DNA from: Campylobacteraceae bacterium
GTDB taxonomy: Bacteria > Campylobacterota > Campylobacteria > Campylobacterales > Sulfurovaceae
DNA length: 33,401 nt
Direction of reading: 5' to 3'
NCBI GenBank assembly: GCA_027055805.1
Contig: JALUMR010000080.1
Coordinates: 1-33,401 of the forward strand
Shown here piece by piece: positions 1 to 10,461 of this stretch. Below the pieces are notes generated by a model. That model was not told the origin of the DNA. It ran no database searches and was given only the letters and a program-made list of their open reading frames with translations. A program made the translations under genes and the position numbers. The first letter of the stretch is position 1, and the number at the start of each line of letters is the position of its first letter.

Positions 1-185
1 GGTGACATAACAAAAGATAAAAAAGAGACAAATCAAGAAAATTTTAACCATCAAACCATAAAGCACGGAGTAAAAATGATGATTTTATAGAATTTTAGTG
101 AACTGAAGGTAAAATCTTAGAGATATTACCCATAAGATTTTTTTTAAGCTCAAGAAATACTACAAGGAGAAATTAGTCACTGGGG

Positions 186-470
186 GTGGGTTTAATTGCA
201 AGTGGCTCTAATGAGAACAAATATATTCAAAAAATTAATAAAGCAGTCTCCTTTAATCTTATTAAACATAAGGTCTTTGATTTACTCTACAATGATGAAC
301 CATTAGATGATATGTTAGAGAAAATGGAAAAACTCTTTTTAACCAATACCATTGTCATGAGACCTAATAGACCACCTAATCCTAGGCTTAATAAAGATGC
401 TCAGAAATCTACCATTGCAACCAATACTATTCATCATCTTAAAAGGAAGAAGAAAAATGTTGGTAGTTAG
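186..470 (+). pseudogene. Probable C-terminal remnant of a transposase (IS4-like style)
   Basis: 94-aa GTG-start ORF. The NLIKHKVFDLLYNDEPLDDMLEKMEKLF...RPNRPPNPR tail resembles C-termini of IS4-type transposases. An in-frame stop lies just upstream and no catalytic domain is present. Confidence 0.4.
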
Positions 471-583
471 TGATAGTAAAGAACTAAAATATGGCTCTTG
501 GAGGCTTAACTTAATGGCGTTAGGGGGGTAGTCTGTTTAGAAATTATAGAAATTGAAAACAGACTTAGTAGGTATAAATTACA

Positions 584-790
584 TTATTGCATTGTTTGAG
601 GGTAGTTATTTAGATGATTAAAATTGCTGACATCTTCAAAGATTTCATCATACCCTAATTCTAGTAGTAGTTCATTAACATCTTCGGCATCAAATCCATG
701 AGCATTTACATAGCGAACAATACTCTGCGTAACATCGCTGTCAACATAGTTTTGACGTAGCTCTAACTCAATTTTTATATTTTCTGACAT
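584..790 (-). CDS. Small acidic hypothetical protein
   Basis: 68-aa ORF MSENIKIELELRQNYVDSDV...; family not recognised. Confidence 0.5.
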   Translation of the reverse strand: MSENIKIELELRQNYVDSDVTQSIVRYVNAHGFDAEDVNELLLELGYDEIFEDVSNFNHLNNYPQTMQ

Positions 791-989
791 AGTGAAATTC
801 CTTGTTGTTTTTAGTTATCAAAATTCTTCTGATAATGTTAGTTTACTATAAAAGTGTTATTGGAGTATTATTCAATTTTTTCTTAAATAAAAAATAATAT
901 TTTATTTTTTATTGTTTATTTAACATTTTTTCACTATTATGATTAATTGATTTTTATTTTATATTATTTATAAAGAAAGGAAATCTAAA

Positions 990-1745
990 ATGAATTTAAT
1001 GAAAAATAGTTTATTAATTATTATAATTATTGAGAGTCTGGTCATGTTACAACTTTTATTTTTTGATAAAAGGGTTAATCTCAATATACTGAAGAACAAT
1101 TTATTGCCTAGTGTTAAAGGTGTGAAACTTGAAGTAAAGAAGCCTATGCTAACTCTAAAGAAAACACATCTACCTACAATTGAGGAAGAGAAAGAGCTTC
1201 AGAAATTTATAGTAGAGACAAAAAAACAATTTAACAGTTTTATGTCAGAAGAAAGTGATTTAGACTTTTTATACAGTAAAGAGAGTTATCTAAAAATGAC
1301 AGAAGCTATAGAGGTTTATGCTAAAAAATTTTTAAATGCACCTTATGTATGGGGTGCCATAGGACCAGATAAATTTGATTGTTCAGGTTTTACTAAAAAA
1401 ATTTATAGTAAATCTGGTATAACTATTCCTCGTCACTCCAGTCATCAAGCTAAAGTCGGAAAGTATGTTAAATATGAAGATTTAGAGCGAGGAGATATGG
1501 TCTTTTTTGATACAAACCATAAATTGACAGGTAAAGTTAATCATGTGGGTATCTATTTAGAAGATGGAAAGTTCATTCATGCAAGTTCTGGAAATAAAAA
1601 AGTAGTGATTACAAACTTTAATGAGAAGAAATTTTATAAAAATAGATTTCTTTGGGGACGACGTGTTATCGAACCTAAGGTGTTAGATATCGTACCAACT
1701 TTTTCAATAGATGGCATAAAGTATTTTTTTAGTTTAATAACTTGA
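990..1745 (+). CDS. NlpC/P60-family cell-wall peptidase, membrane-anchored or secreted
   Basis: Hydrophobic N-terminus; NlpC/P60 motifs YVWGAIGPDKFDCSGFTKKIY, RHSSHQA, GDMVFF, VNHVGIYL...FIHAS. RBS aaaggaaa upstream. Confidence 0.88.
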   Translation: MNLMKNSLLIIIIIESLVMLQLLFFDKRVNLNILKNNLLPSVKGVKLEVKKPMLTLKKTHLPTIEEEKELQKFIVETKKQFNSFMSEESDLDFLYSKESYLKMTEAIEVYAKKFLNAPYVWGAIGPDKFDCSGFTKKIYSKSGITIPRHSSHQAKVGKYVKYEDLERGDMVFFDTNHKLTGKVNHVGIYLEDGKFIHASSGNKKVVITNFNEKKFYKNRFLWGRRVIEPKVLDIVPTFSIDGIKYFFSLIT

Positions 1746-1749
1746 TACT

Positions 1750-1795
1750 AAAAAAGAAGTAGGGTTTGAAATCTTTTCATCAAACTCTTCTTTTG
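1750..1795. terminator. Possible bidirectional terminator between convergent genes
   Basis: GAAG(TAGG)GTTTGA...TCAAACTCTTC imperfect stem, flanked by an A-run on the left and cTTTTg on the right. Confidence 0.4.
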
Positions 1796-1815
1796 TAATA
1801 AGCGTACCTACATAT

Positions 1816-2163
1816 TCATCGTGAGCTTCTCTCATATAGTTTGTTTATAAAGCTATTTTTAAATTTTCCATTATCTTCAACTCTATCATTAAAAAAATCT
1901 TCCATAATTTGCATATTTGGCGAGTATGAGAGCATCTCTTTATTTAAGGGGGAGTTCAACCAAATTGCCAACTTATCCTCATCTGAAATTTTATCAAAAA
2001 TTAAAATATCATTACCCACCACATCTAACGCGTTATATTTACTTGTAGCGTAACTTTGGGAATTTATTATCATCGTTGTATTTTGTGTTTCTGATGTATC
2101 ATACTTTATATCTATCCAAAACATAATTAAGACAGATTCTAATAAAATAATAAAGTACATCAT
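1816..2163 (-). CDS. Hypothetical protein with N-terminal hydrophobic segment
   Basis: 115-aa ORF MMYFIILLESVLIMFWIDIKYD...; possible C-terminal frameshift (see findings). Confidence 0.5.
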   Translation of the reverse strand: MMYFIILLESVLIMFWIDIKYDTSETQNTTMIINSQSYATSKYNALDVVGNDILIFDKISDEDKLAIWLNSPLNKEMLSYSPNMQIMEDFFNDRVEDNGKFKNSFINKLYERSSR

Positions 2164-2215
2164 ATAAATTTCTTTTTTAAGTTTTAATTAATGTATTTTA
2201 TCATTTATCTACTTA

Positions 2216-3256
2216 TTATTTGGTTGATGCATAAAAAGTATTTTTTATTTGACTTTTATACAGTCTGTTATAATTGGCTTTTATATTTTCTGCTAGTTGA
2301 TGTACAGCCATGGCATAGTAGTCACTATGGTTATAGCGTGTAATGACATAAAAATTATCTGTTCCATACCACAGTTCATCATACTTCTCTTTTTCTAATT
2401 TAATAAGTCTAACGCTCTTTTTGTAAGGAAAATACCTTCTAGGTTTAATGCCCTTTAAATCTTTTCTATTATATTTGTATGCATAACCCGTTTTTAGTCC
2501 ATAAAACCTATTGCCTTCATAGGAGACACGTATTCCTACAGGTTCATCTTTTTTCCAGCCATTTTTTTTAAAATAGTTGGCTACAGAACCAATGGCATCA
2601 ATGGGTTGGCTAATACGTATTTTCCCATCATGGTTAAAGTCAACGGCTAATGTTTTATAGTTGCTTGGCATAAACTGTGCTAATCCAATTGCTCCGTACT
2701 TTGAACCCTTTATAGCTCTTGGTTCGACTTGTTCACGGTAACACATGCGTAGAAATTCTTGAAGTTCATGTTTATAAAATTTTTTACGTTTGCCATCTTT
2801 TTGAAAAGCAAGATGAGTTAAACTGTCAAAAACATAAAAAACTCCACGGTTTTTTCCATAGTGACTCTCTATACCGATAATTGCAGTAATGTATTCGGGA
2901 GGTACCCCATATTTTTTATAAGCTTTTTGAAGCGTTTCATTATGTTCAGTCATAAATTTAACACCCAAGGCTGTTTGATTATTTTCGAGATGAACACGAG
3001 AAAAAATATCCCAACTTCCTTGAGGTCGATACTCTTCAGAAAGTGGTTTTACTATTTTTTTTGTTATTGTATGAGGAACTTGTGGGTCTTTTCGTACTTG
3101 TTTAAAGAGTTTATATAGGTACTCTTTATTATAGTTAAAATTATTATGCATCTGTTCAATAAATGCTTTGGTTTCGTTATTTTCTGTATAATCTTGAGCA
3201 TGTAATGGAATAAGATACAATAGTAAAAAAAATATAAATAATTTTACTTGTTTCAT
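2216..3256 (-). CDS. mltB: Lytic murein transglycosylase B
   Basis: Signal peptide; PPEYITAIIGIESHYGKNRG and GSKYGAIGLAQFMPSNY motifs typical of MltB. Confidence 0.9.
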   Translation of the reverse strand: MKQVKLFIFFLLLYLIPLHAQDYTENNETKAFIEQMHNNFNYNKEYLYKLFKQVRKDPQVPHTITKKIVKPLSEEYRPQGSWDIFSRVHLENNQTALGVKFMTEHNETLQKAYKKYGVPPEYITAIIGIESHYGKNRGVFYVFDSLTHLAFQKDGKRKKFYKHELQEFLRMCYREQVEPRAIKGSKYGAIGLAQFMPSNYKTLAVDFNHDGKIRISQPIDAIGSVANYFKKNGWKKDEPVGIRVSYEGNRFYGLKTGYAYKYNRKDLKGIKPRRYFPYKKSVRLIKLEKEKYDELWYGTDNFYVITRYNHSDYYAMAVHQLAENIKANYNRLYKSQIKNTFYASTK

Positions 3257-3348
3257 TTTTGACTCCTTAATATAATGTTTCTATTATATCAAGGAGTTCT
3301 TGTTTAAAAATATTTTTTATTATTAAATAATATTTTTAAGGTTTAAAA

Positions 3349-4689
3349 TTATTTTTTTATTCCTAAGATAGGTCGTTTATCATCTGCTAGTTGAGAAAAC
3401 TCAGAATTTTCAGAACTGTTACATAGCACAGGTAAACTATTGATATTATTTGTTTCATTTATGTCAAAAAGGACACCAAATAATTCATCATCAAATTTTG
3501 CAAAAGAGCCAATGCTGTGACCATAGATATCATCTTCATTGAGTGAACCGTTATAGTCAGAAGGGAGAATTTCACAGTAGGTATATTGTGGAAAACTTTC
3601 TCCTTGAGTAAAGGTTAATTTTAAAGGCTCTTGAACATTAACGTCTATATCTTTAGGTAAACTATCATCATCAAAGGTATCTACAAACCCCTTTACGTCA
3701 TCAAAATTTGTCCATGTCTCTGGCTTGTTCATATCACAGGTATCATCAGAATGACAGAATGAAGATTTTAGTAGTGAACCAGTAACATCAAAGGTTTCCT
3801 TCTCTGCATAACTGGTAGTAAAATAGCTTCCTTTTGAAACCAAGTATCCACCATTATCACTAACAACTCCTTGTGAGTTAAAGGTATCACTTTCTTCACC
3901 TATTTGGAAAGTACCCGTTGTCTCTACATTAACTGTGTGGTTAGCATCATTCTTATCATCTAGTTTTAAGGTGAAGTTTCCTTGTTGTGTCTCTGCATCT
4001 GAGAAGCTATCTGTTATAACCATCTTTGATGAATTGTCTTCAGCTTTATCATAACGTAACTGCATACTGTAGGTTTGATTCTCAAATTTAGCGTCAGAAA
4101 GAGTCTCTATGTGATTTTCATCGGTTGACCACTTTACTGTCTCTAAATCTTTCTCAATACCTACTTGACCCATAGTAAGTAGGGTAGGTTTTAAATCAAG
4201 CACAACAACTTGCTGATACTTTTTGTTCTTGTCTTGTTGGGTATAGAGTATTTCACCCATAGAGAGCGTTTGACCTTGCACTGTTAGCTTAATCTCATCA
4301 GCAGGGATGGTACATGTTGTATTTTGGGCTGTATCAGTACACGCCTTAACGATATCTGGCATCATTAAAGTTAGATATTTCATGTTCTCTTTTACGCTAT
4401 TTATCGTCTCTTCTGCTTGAGAAATAGTACCTGTTAATTGTTGATATCCAAAACTTTGAACATTTGTATTTTCAAGAGAATCATCATTAGAAATTTTTTC
4501 TGTATTTACATTAGTGGTTCGTTTGTTTTTAAGTGCAGCAGGAATATCAATAGATATTTTTTGAGGAACTGAAACAGCATCTTGATTGTTTGCTGAAGGG
4601 TTATTGTCACTGTTTCCTCCTCCACCACAAGCTGTAAGAAGAATCGAAGCCACCATAGAAAGTGGAAGAAGTTTTTTTGTTATACTCAT
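3349..4689 (-). CDS. Hypothetical lipoprotein
   Basis: Lipobox LLTACGGGG near the N-terminus; 446 aa of low similarity to anything recognised. Confidence 0.75.
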   Translation of the reverse strand: MSITKKLLPLSMVASILLTACGGGGNSDNNPSANNQDAVSVPQKISIDIPAALKNKRTTNVNTEKISNDDSLENTNVQSFGYQQLTGTISQAEETINSVKENMKYLTLMMPDIVKACTDTAQNTTCTIPADEIKLTVQGQTLSMGEILYTQQDKNKKYQQVVVLDLKPTLLTMGQVGIEKDLETVKWSTDENHIETLSDAKFENQTYSMQLRYDKAEDNSSKMVITDSFSDAETQQGNFTLKLDDKNDANHTVNVETTGTFQIGEESDTFNSQGVVSDNGGYLVSKGSYFTTSYAEKETFDVTGSLLKSSFCHSDDTCDMNKPETWTNFDDVKGFVDTFDDDSLPKDIDVNVQEPLKLTFTQGESFPQYTYCEILPSDYNGSLNEDDIYGHSIGSFAKFDDELFGVLFDINETNNINSLPVLCNSSENSEFSQLADDKRPILGIKK

Positions 4690-4747
4690 TGTAATCCTTT
4701 AAAAATGTTTTATAATAAGTATAACAAATAAATTTAAAAATATAACT

Positions 4748-5914
4748 TTAGCTATCTTTAATATTCGAAACTATCTCTAAAGCCTTACTTTTTGCTACTT
4801 CTACATCATCGTCTAAAACCAAACTTACAGCCATTCGACGACCTACATGAGTTTCAGGTTTTCCAAATACTCTTACATAAGACTTATCACTAAAAGCAGA
4901 ATCGGGAATTTCCAAAGAAGGGTTTTTACTTTCGTTTTTAGCTTTGTAGGCTCCACAAGCACCAGCTCCATAAGTAGTATAATCAAGAGGAAGACCAAGA
5001 ACAGCTCTTATGTGTAGTGCAAACTGGCTTTGACTTTGGGTGATGAGTGTTACCATACCTGTATCATGAGGGCGTGGGCTTAGTTCTGAAAAGTAGACCT
5101 CTTCTCCTTTTACAAAGAACTCCACACCAAAGATTCCTCGACCACCGAGACCATCGGTTACAGCCTTGGCGATATCTTTAGCTTTTTGAAGAGAAGTTTC
5201 ACTCATATTCATAGGTTGCCAGGACAATATAAAGTCACCATCTTTTTGAACATGACCAATAGGGTTACAAAAGACGGTTCCCGTCTCATTTCTTACAGTC
5301 AGTAGCGTAATCTCATAATCAAAAGGAACAAACTCTTCTACTATAAGCTCACTCGCATCTCCACGAGCCTCTTTAGCTATCTCCCAAGAGTTCTCGATAT
5401 CATCAGCAGTTTTGGCAATACTTTGACCATGACCTGAAGAACTCATAACAGGTTTAATGACACAAGGAAAACCTATCTCTTCTCCTGCTTCTTTTAGTTC
5501 ATCAAGCGTTTTAACAAATTTATAATTGGATGTTTTTAGCCCCAACTCTTCGGAAGCAAAAAGACGAATATGTTTACGGTTCATGGTTTTATTAACTGCT
5601 TCTGCATTGGGGATAACATGAAAACCTCTCTTTTCTGCTTCAAACAAAGCAGAGATAGAGATGGCTTCAACCTCTGGTAAGATATAGGTAGGTTTCTCTT
5701 TTTCTATTATTTCAAGAACTGCTGATTCGTCTTGCATGTCTATGGCATAGGCACGGTTGGCAACCAAGTGAGCAGGAGCATTGTCGTATTTGTCAACAGC
5801 GATAACTTCTATTCCTAATCTTTGGGCTTCTATGGCAACTTCTTTTCCAAGCTCTCCCGAGCCTAAAAGCATAATTTTAATAGCATCTTGTTGTAGTGGT
5901 GTTGTGAATGTCAT
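4748..5914 (-). CDS. purT: Phosphoribosylglycinamide formyltransferase 2 (formate-dependent GAR transformylase)
   Basis: ATP-grasp protein: [80 protein letters not shown]. Confidence 0.95.
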   Translation of the reverse strand: MTFTTPLQQDAIKIMLLGSGELGKEVAIEAQRLGIEVIAVDKYDNAPAHLVANRAYAIDMQDESAVLEIIEKEKPTYILPEVEAISISALFEAEKRGFHVIPNAEAVNKTMNRKHIRLFASEELGLKTSNYKFVKTLDELKEAGEEIGFPCVIKPVMSSSGHGQSIAKTADDIENSWEIAKEARGDASELIVEEFVPFDYEITLLTVRNETGTVFCNPIGHVQKDGDFILSWQPMNMSETSLQKAKDIAKAVTDGLGGRGIFGVEFFVKGEEVYFSELSPRPHDTGMVTLITQSQSQFALHIRAVLGLPLDYTTYGAGACGAYKAKNESKNPSLEIPDSAFSDKSYVRVFGKPETHVGRRMAVSLVLDDDVEVAKSKALEIVSNIKDS

Positions 5915-6055
5915 GTGGGAAAATCCTTGATATAAAATATTATTCGTATTTTATCAAAAATATGATTCATTTAAATATTTTATTTCAAAATTAAATTAAC
6001 TTTAAAATAATAAATAATATAATAAATTAATATTTAACATATAAGGAGTTTAATT

Positions 6056-6496
6056 ATGCAGAGAAATATAATCATAAAAAAAATAGAACAAGAGAAAGAG
6101 TTAAGTTTACAATGGGTAGACAGAGTAAGAGATATTCTTGAAGGAAAGAAGATAAATAGTGAATATTTACCTATTGATGTAACCTCTTTTAGTTTTGATT
6201 ATCTATTTTCGGCTAGACTAGATGAACTTACAGTTAAGAAATTAGAGTTAAAGTACAAAAAAATTCACACCATATATAAAAAAATATTTCAAAATTATTT
6301 TGACATAACCGATTACTCATATGGAAGTGAGTTTAAGTATAAATGTAAAAATATTATGGAAGAAGATAAAATACTTGCAATGGAAGATTTGATTTTTCTT
6401 GAGGCGATAACCAAAGAGTTTATTGCATACTTAAATATTTTAGAAGAGAATCAGAAGCTAATGATAAAAGAGAGTTGTTTAGACAGGGCTTCTTAA
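6056..6496 (+). CDS. Hypothetical protein, probably all-helical
   Basis: 146-aa ORF with aaggag RBS; no family recognised. Confidence 0.6.
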   Translation: MQRNIIIKKIEQEKELSLQWVDRVRDILEGKKINSEYLPIDVTSFSFDYLFSARLDELTVKKLELKYKKIHTIYKKIFQNYFDITDYSYGSEFKYKCKNIMEEDKILAMEDLIFLEAITKEFIAYLNILEENQKLMIKESCLDRAS

Positions 6497-6519
6497 GTTG
6501 CTAAGAGATAGATAGTTAT

Positions 6520-8619
6520 CTATCTTTGCAACCAATAAATAAGAGAAGGAAGATTCTCTATTCCAAAGTAGATGAAATCTCTTTCGTTAGTTTTTCCTAA
6601 TCGGTGAACATAGGTAAAGCGTAATATATCTAATATATCAATATAGGCATTTGCTCCATACAGACTATCTTTGTCATAAAAAGTTTTATCAAATTTTCCA
6701 AATAGACTTCCACCAAGACCAAACTTTACAAAATCTTTTTTCTCTTGAAACATGTTTAGGTCTAAACGTAAAAAATTGTTCATGTCATCACTTTGTTGAA
6801 AAGAAATTTTACTCTCATAGCCATGGTTATTATTCTCCTCTTGATAAGAGTAAATATTATAAGCAATTCCTATACCTCCATTTTTAACATCAGTATTTAT
6901 CTCATTTGGTAGGAGTCTTAAAGTATTGGCTAAAATAGGATTGGTGACAGTTGTCGGTATGCTCATGGGCATAAAGTCAAAACCATTCTGTTTTTTTACA
7001 AAGTTGTTTCCTATCCATGCAATGATATTTGTTGCATCTGCAAGAACTTTAGTGTTACCTTCTATACTGGCATAGTTGTTTTCAAGTACACTAATACGAT
7101 TAATAAGAAGTTGCAAAGGACGTTTATACCAGTTTTGAATACTTCGGTCATTTTTGGGAATAAAAGAGTTTTTATCGGTTCGGTATATTGGGTTTAATTT
7201 TCGTAAAAAAGTCTTAAACTCTGTAAGGTTATAACGCTCTGTATCGTTAACTCTTTTGTTAAATGCAAAATATATATTGGAGAAGATATCTTTTATGATT
7301 ACAGGTCTGTTGGGGTAAAACTCTGTATTGTAAAAGAGCATAAAAGCAGAAAGTGCCTTAGGATTTTGGTCTACTCCTAAAGAACTTTTTTGTTTTAGCA
7401 TTAACTCTTTTAACCCTATATTTGTAGCGTATCCTCGTTCATGCATGGCTTTAGAGAGGTGATAGACAGCATCATAAACACCAACATAGTAGTCATAAAT
7501 ACGAAAATCTTTATCTAAAAAGGCTCCAAAGTGTCCTAAAAATTTACCTGTAATAGGGTGGTAGCGAGAAGATAAAATAAGTTTTTTCCCTGAGCCATCT
7601 TGAAAGTACTGCGTAATGGCATTATAGAGTCGCATAGATTGAAAAATATCAAGGCTATCGAGTAGGGGAACTGCATTTGAGGTTAAAAATCCAACAGGCT
7701 CTTGCTCCTCTTGGTTTGTGATGTTTTGCTCTTTCTCTTTTCTCATGTTACTGGGGTCTATAAATATAAACTCTTTGGCTCTTGGGTCAAGTTCTGTTGC
7801 CAGTTGCAAGGGGAGGTTGTCATAGGCTCCACCATCTATAAAGTAGCTAGATTTTCTCTCACCTTCATAAATATAGTCAAGTTTTATCTGTTTAAATGCT
7901 CCAGGAAAAGCAGAAGAGGCAAAGAGTACATCTATAACTTTGCTGTTATCTTTCTCTATATCTGGTATGGAGATATAGTAGTCTGTACTTTTAGGCATGG
8001 TTCTGTTTGAAAGCGTTAGTTGGTTATTCTCTTCTTTTAGTGTAAAAGGTATGGAGAAGTGTTGATTTTTTATTTTTATGCCAGAGCTTTGAAACTCTTT
8101 ACTGATGGGTTTTGCTTTGGTCACCGAAAAACCAAGTGGAATTTCACACCCTTTTCTGTAGATAGGTTTTTTAAGTTGTTCTAAAATAGCTTGTGATTTT
8201 ATTTTGAGTTTATCTCTCTTGAAGAGCGTACTTTTGTTATCACTTTTTGGGTCAGTAATAATAAGGTCACTAAGTCCAAGGTCAACCCAAGTGTTATAGA
8301 AGAGGTTATTGTCTATGCTATTGGTATCATTGATTTCTGGTTTTTGACACCAATACATGGCTGTGAGTAGGGCATTAATTGACCCTGCAGAAGCACCTGT
8401 AACAGAGCGTAGTTTGGGTTCAGTATCACGGCTATGGTCACGTATGTTGCTTAGCATTTTCACCATTGCCCAGTTGTACCCAGCCTCATAAGCTCCAAGG
8501 CTTACCCCACCCGATATAACCATGGACAAATCTATGGGTTTTCTCTCTTCTATAAATTCAGCATGAAGAGTGAGAGGTAGCAAAGATAATAGAATAAATA
8601 GTTTTGTAAAATAAGACAT
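6520..8619 (-). CDS. Patatin-like phospholipase, exported
   Basis: Signal peptide; oxyanion segment SGGVSLGAYEAG, GASAGS nucleophile elbow, IDGGAYDNLP catalytic Asp motif. Confidence 0.9.
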   Translation of the reverse strand: MSYFTKLFILLSLLPLTLHAEFIEERKPIDLSMVISGGVSLGAYEAGYNWAMVKMLSNIRDHSRDTEPKLRSVTGASAGSINALLTAMYWCQKPEINDTNSIDNNLFYNTWVDLGLSDLIITDPKSDNKSTLFKRDKLKIKSQAILEQLKKPIYRKGCEIPLGFSVTKAKPISKEFQSSGIKIKNQHFSIPFTLKEENNQLTLSNRTMPKSTDYYISIPDIEKDNSKVIDVLFASSAFPGAFKQIKLDYIYEGERKSSYFIDGGAYDNLPLQLATELDPRAKEFIFIDPSNMRKEKEQNITNQEEQEPVGFLTSNAVPLLDSLDIFQSMRLYNAITQYFQDGSGKKLILSSRYHPITGKFLGHFGAFLDKDFRIYDYYVGVYDAVYHLSKAMHERGYATNIGLKELMLKQKSSLGVDQNPKALSAFMLFYNTEFYPNRPVIIKDIFSNIYFAFNKRVNDTERYNLTEFKTFLRKLNPIYRTDKNSFIPKNDRSIQNWYKRPLQLLINRISVLENNYASIEGNTKVLADATNIIAWIGNNFVKKQNGFDFMPMSIPTTVTNPILANTLRLLPNEINTDVKNGGIGIAYNIYSYQEENNNHGYESKISFQQSDDMNNFLRLDLNMFQEKKDFVKFGLGGSLFGKFDKTFYDKDSLYGANAYIDILDILRFTYVHRLGKTNERDFIYFGIENLPSLIYWLQR

Positions 8620-8705
8620 AATAAACCTTTTGATAACTAATAAAATTGTATCAAATATTTAACAGTTTATGTTTAAATGAGTGAGTTAGAGTAGAGAATA
8701 GAGTT

Positions 8706-8731
8706 AAAACCAAGTACAAAGATGTACTTGG
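8706..8731 (-). terminator. Rho-independent terminator downstream of rpsU
   Basis: Minus strand CCAAGTAC-atcttt-GTACTTGG (8-bp stem) followed by TTTT. Confidence 0.65.
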
Positions 8732-8752
8732 GAGCCGATAAAAGTTAGACGA

Positions 8753-8965
8753 TTACAGTCTAGCCTCATATCTTCTAAGCATGTAAAGTTTCTTAAGAAT
8801 CTTTTTACGCGTTGCAATTTTTTCTTTTTTACGAGCTTCTGTTGCTGTTTCGTAGTGCTGTCTAGCTCTTGCTTCAGTAACGATTAGGTTTCTGTCACAT
8901 TGTCTTTTAAATTTTCTGTAAGAGTCATCAAATGTATCTCTTGTTGATAGTTTAATTCCTGGCAT
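8753..8965 (-). CDS. rpsU: 30S ribosomal protein S21
   Basis: [49 protein letters not shown]...; start moved from 8998 to the conserved MPGIKL, preceded by SD-like ggaagggggtg. Confidence 0.93.
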   Translation of the reverse strand: MPGIKLSTRDTFDDSYRKFKRQCDRNLIVTEARARQHYETATEARKKEKIATRKKILKKLYMLRRYEARL

Positions 8966-9028
8966 GTCAAGCACCCCCTTCCTTATCAGATTTTCCACGG
9001 TTTAGGTAGAAGCGATAAAATCGGTGAA

Positions 9029-9034
9029 ATTATA
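9029..9034 (-). promoter_or_regulatory. Candidate -10 element for rpsU
   Basis: TATAAT on the minus strand (tagcTATAATttcacc), about 64 nt upstream of the rpsU ATG, after a T-rich stretch. Confidence 0.5.
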
Positions 9035-9084
9035 GCTAAAAAAAATTATAGGTATGTTTAAAATGTTATAATATGGGAAAACTC

Positions 9085-10461
9085 CTATAAGTTCCCCTTA
9101 ATCATCTCTGCAACACTCTCTGCACGTGTTCCTAAAACTACTTGAATGGTAGTCTCACTGGGTTTGATTACCCCTTTGGCTCCTAACTTCATAAATGCTT
9201 CATCACTTAAATCTTTAGAAGATTTTACTTCCATTCTTAGCCGTGTTATACACGCATCAGTAGAGACTATATTTTCAGCTCCTCCAAGAGCTTCTATAAA
9301 TGCTTGGGCTTCGTTTGAAGCTTCTAGTTTTTCTGCCTCTTGGTCTTCTGTGAAAATTGTAAGTTTAAAAAGCTTAATAGTAAAGTAAGAAAGTACAAAA
9401 TAAATAAGTCCAAAAACCAAACCAAGAGGTAAAATGAGTAGTGGATTGGTGGCTAGTTTGTAGTTAATAAGGTAGTCAATAAGCCCTGCAGAGAAACCAA
9501 AACCGTGATGTATGTCCATGTATTGAGCCGTTGCTAACGCCAAACCAGTTAGTATGGCGTGTAAAACGAAGAGAATGGGTGCTACAAAAAGAAAGAGGAA
9601 CTCTAAAGGTTCGGTGACTCCTGTTAGAAAAGAGGTAAAAGCCACACCTGCTAAGATGGCTCCTGCTTTTTTTCTTTGCTTTTTTTCTGTGGTTAGGTAG
9701 ATGGCAAATGCTATGGAAGGAAGACCAAACATCATCACAATGTAAAAACCTGACATATAAATTCCAGCCGTTGGGTCACCTGCAAAGAAACGGTGTAGGT
9801 CTCCATTGGCGACTACTTCAACACCATCTTTTACGTGGGTGTAGTCTCCAAGTTGGAACCAAAAAACAGAGTTTAAAATGTGGTGTAGCCCCAGTGGAAT
9901 GAGTAGACGGTTTAGTGTTCCGTAGATAAAAGTTCCTACTTCATCAAGGCTTATGATGGCATGGGAAAAAGAGTCGATGCCACTTTGAGCATAGTGCCAA
10001 AAGAAACCAGCCAATACTCCAACAGCTATGGAAGCAATAGCCGTGACAATAGGCACAAAACGTTTCCCTCCAAAGAAGCCTAAAAACTCAGGTGGTTTAA
10101 CGGTGTGGTAACGGTTGTAGAGAGTTCCTGCTAAAATACCGATGATAATACCGATGAAAACCCCCATTTTTAATGAGGGGTCAATCTGCAAGTAGACAGC
10201 TTTTGCAATAAGTATACCTATAACAGCAGAGAGTGCGGCCGCTCCATCGTTGTTTTTGGCTAAACCATAGGCAATACCAACAGCAAAGAGTAGGTCAAGG
10301 TTGTCAAATACAGCTCCACCTGCTACTTTCATAATGTTGGCAATGTCTCCTGTTATGAAAGGAATGTCACCAAAACCAAGACGAAGTAAAATGGCTGCTA
10401 TGGGTAGAACAGCAATGGGGGTCATAAGGGCTTTGCCCACTTTTTGTAATAGGCTAAACAT
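9085..10461 (-). CDS. nagE: PTS N-acetylglucosamine-type transporter, EIICB
   Basis: EIIC motifs (LLIPLGLHHILNSVFWFQLGDY, LHRFFAGDPTAGIYMSGFYIVMMFGLPS, GVTEPLEFLFLFVAP, HHGFGFSAGLIDY) and EIIB phospho-Cys motif STDACITRLR. No EIIA domain after EIIB. Confidence 0.9.
   Translation of the reverse strand: MFSLLQKVGKALMTPIAVLPIAAILLRLGFGDIPFITGDIANIMKVAGGAVFDNLDLLFAVGIAYGLAKNNDGAAALSAVIGILIAKAVYLQIDPSLKMGVFIGIIIGILAGTLYNRYHTVKPPEFLGFFGGKRFVPIVTAIASIAVGVLAGFFWHYAQSGIDSFSHAIISLDEVGTFIYGTLNRLLIPLGLHHILNSVFWFQLGDYTHVKDGVEVVANGDLHRFFAGDPTAGIYMSGFYIVMMFGLPSIAFAIYLTTEKKQRKKAGAILAGVAFTSFLTGVTEPLEFLFLFVAPILFVLHAILTGLALATAQYMDIHHGFGFSAGLIDYLINYKLATNPLLILPLGLVFGLIYFVLSYFTIKLFKLTIFTEDQEAEKLEASNEAQAFIEALGGAENIVSTDACITRLRMEVKSSKDLSDEAFMKLGAKGVIKPSETTIQVVLGTRAESVAEMIKGNL

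Noticed and set aside
1-90. Open frame at the left edge (GDITKDKKETNQENFNHQTIKHGVKMMIL*)
   Set aside because: Short, no recognisable family, and the start lies outside the window; cannot be supported as a CDS.
1841-2053. Plus-strand 70-aa ORF
   Set aside because: Fully antisense to the 1816..2163 ORF, no recognisable domain, low-complexity composition.
7702-8010. Plus-strand 102-aa ORF inside the patatin gene
   Set aside because: Antisense shadow of a confidently called CDS; no family features.
9708-9902. Plus-strand 64-aa ORF inside nagE
   Set aside because: Antisense shadow ORF of a well-supported gene.
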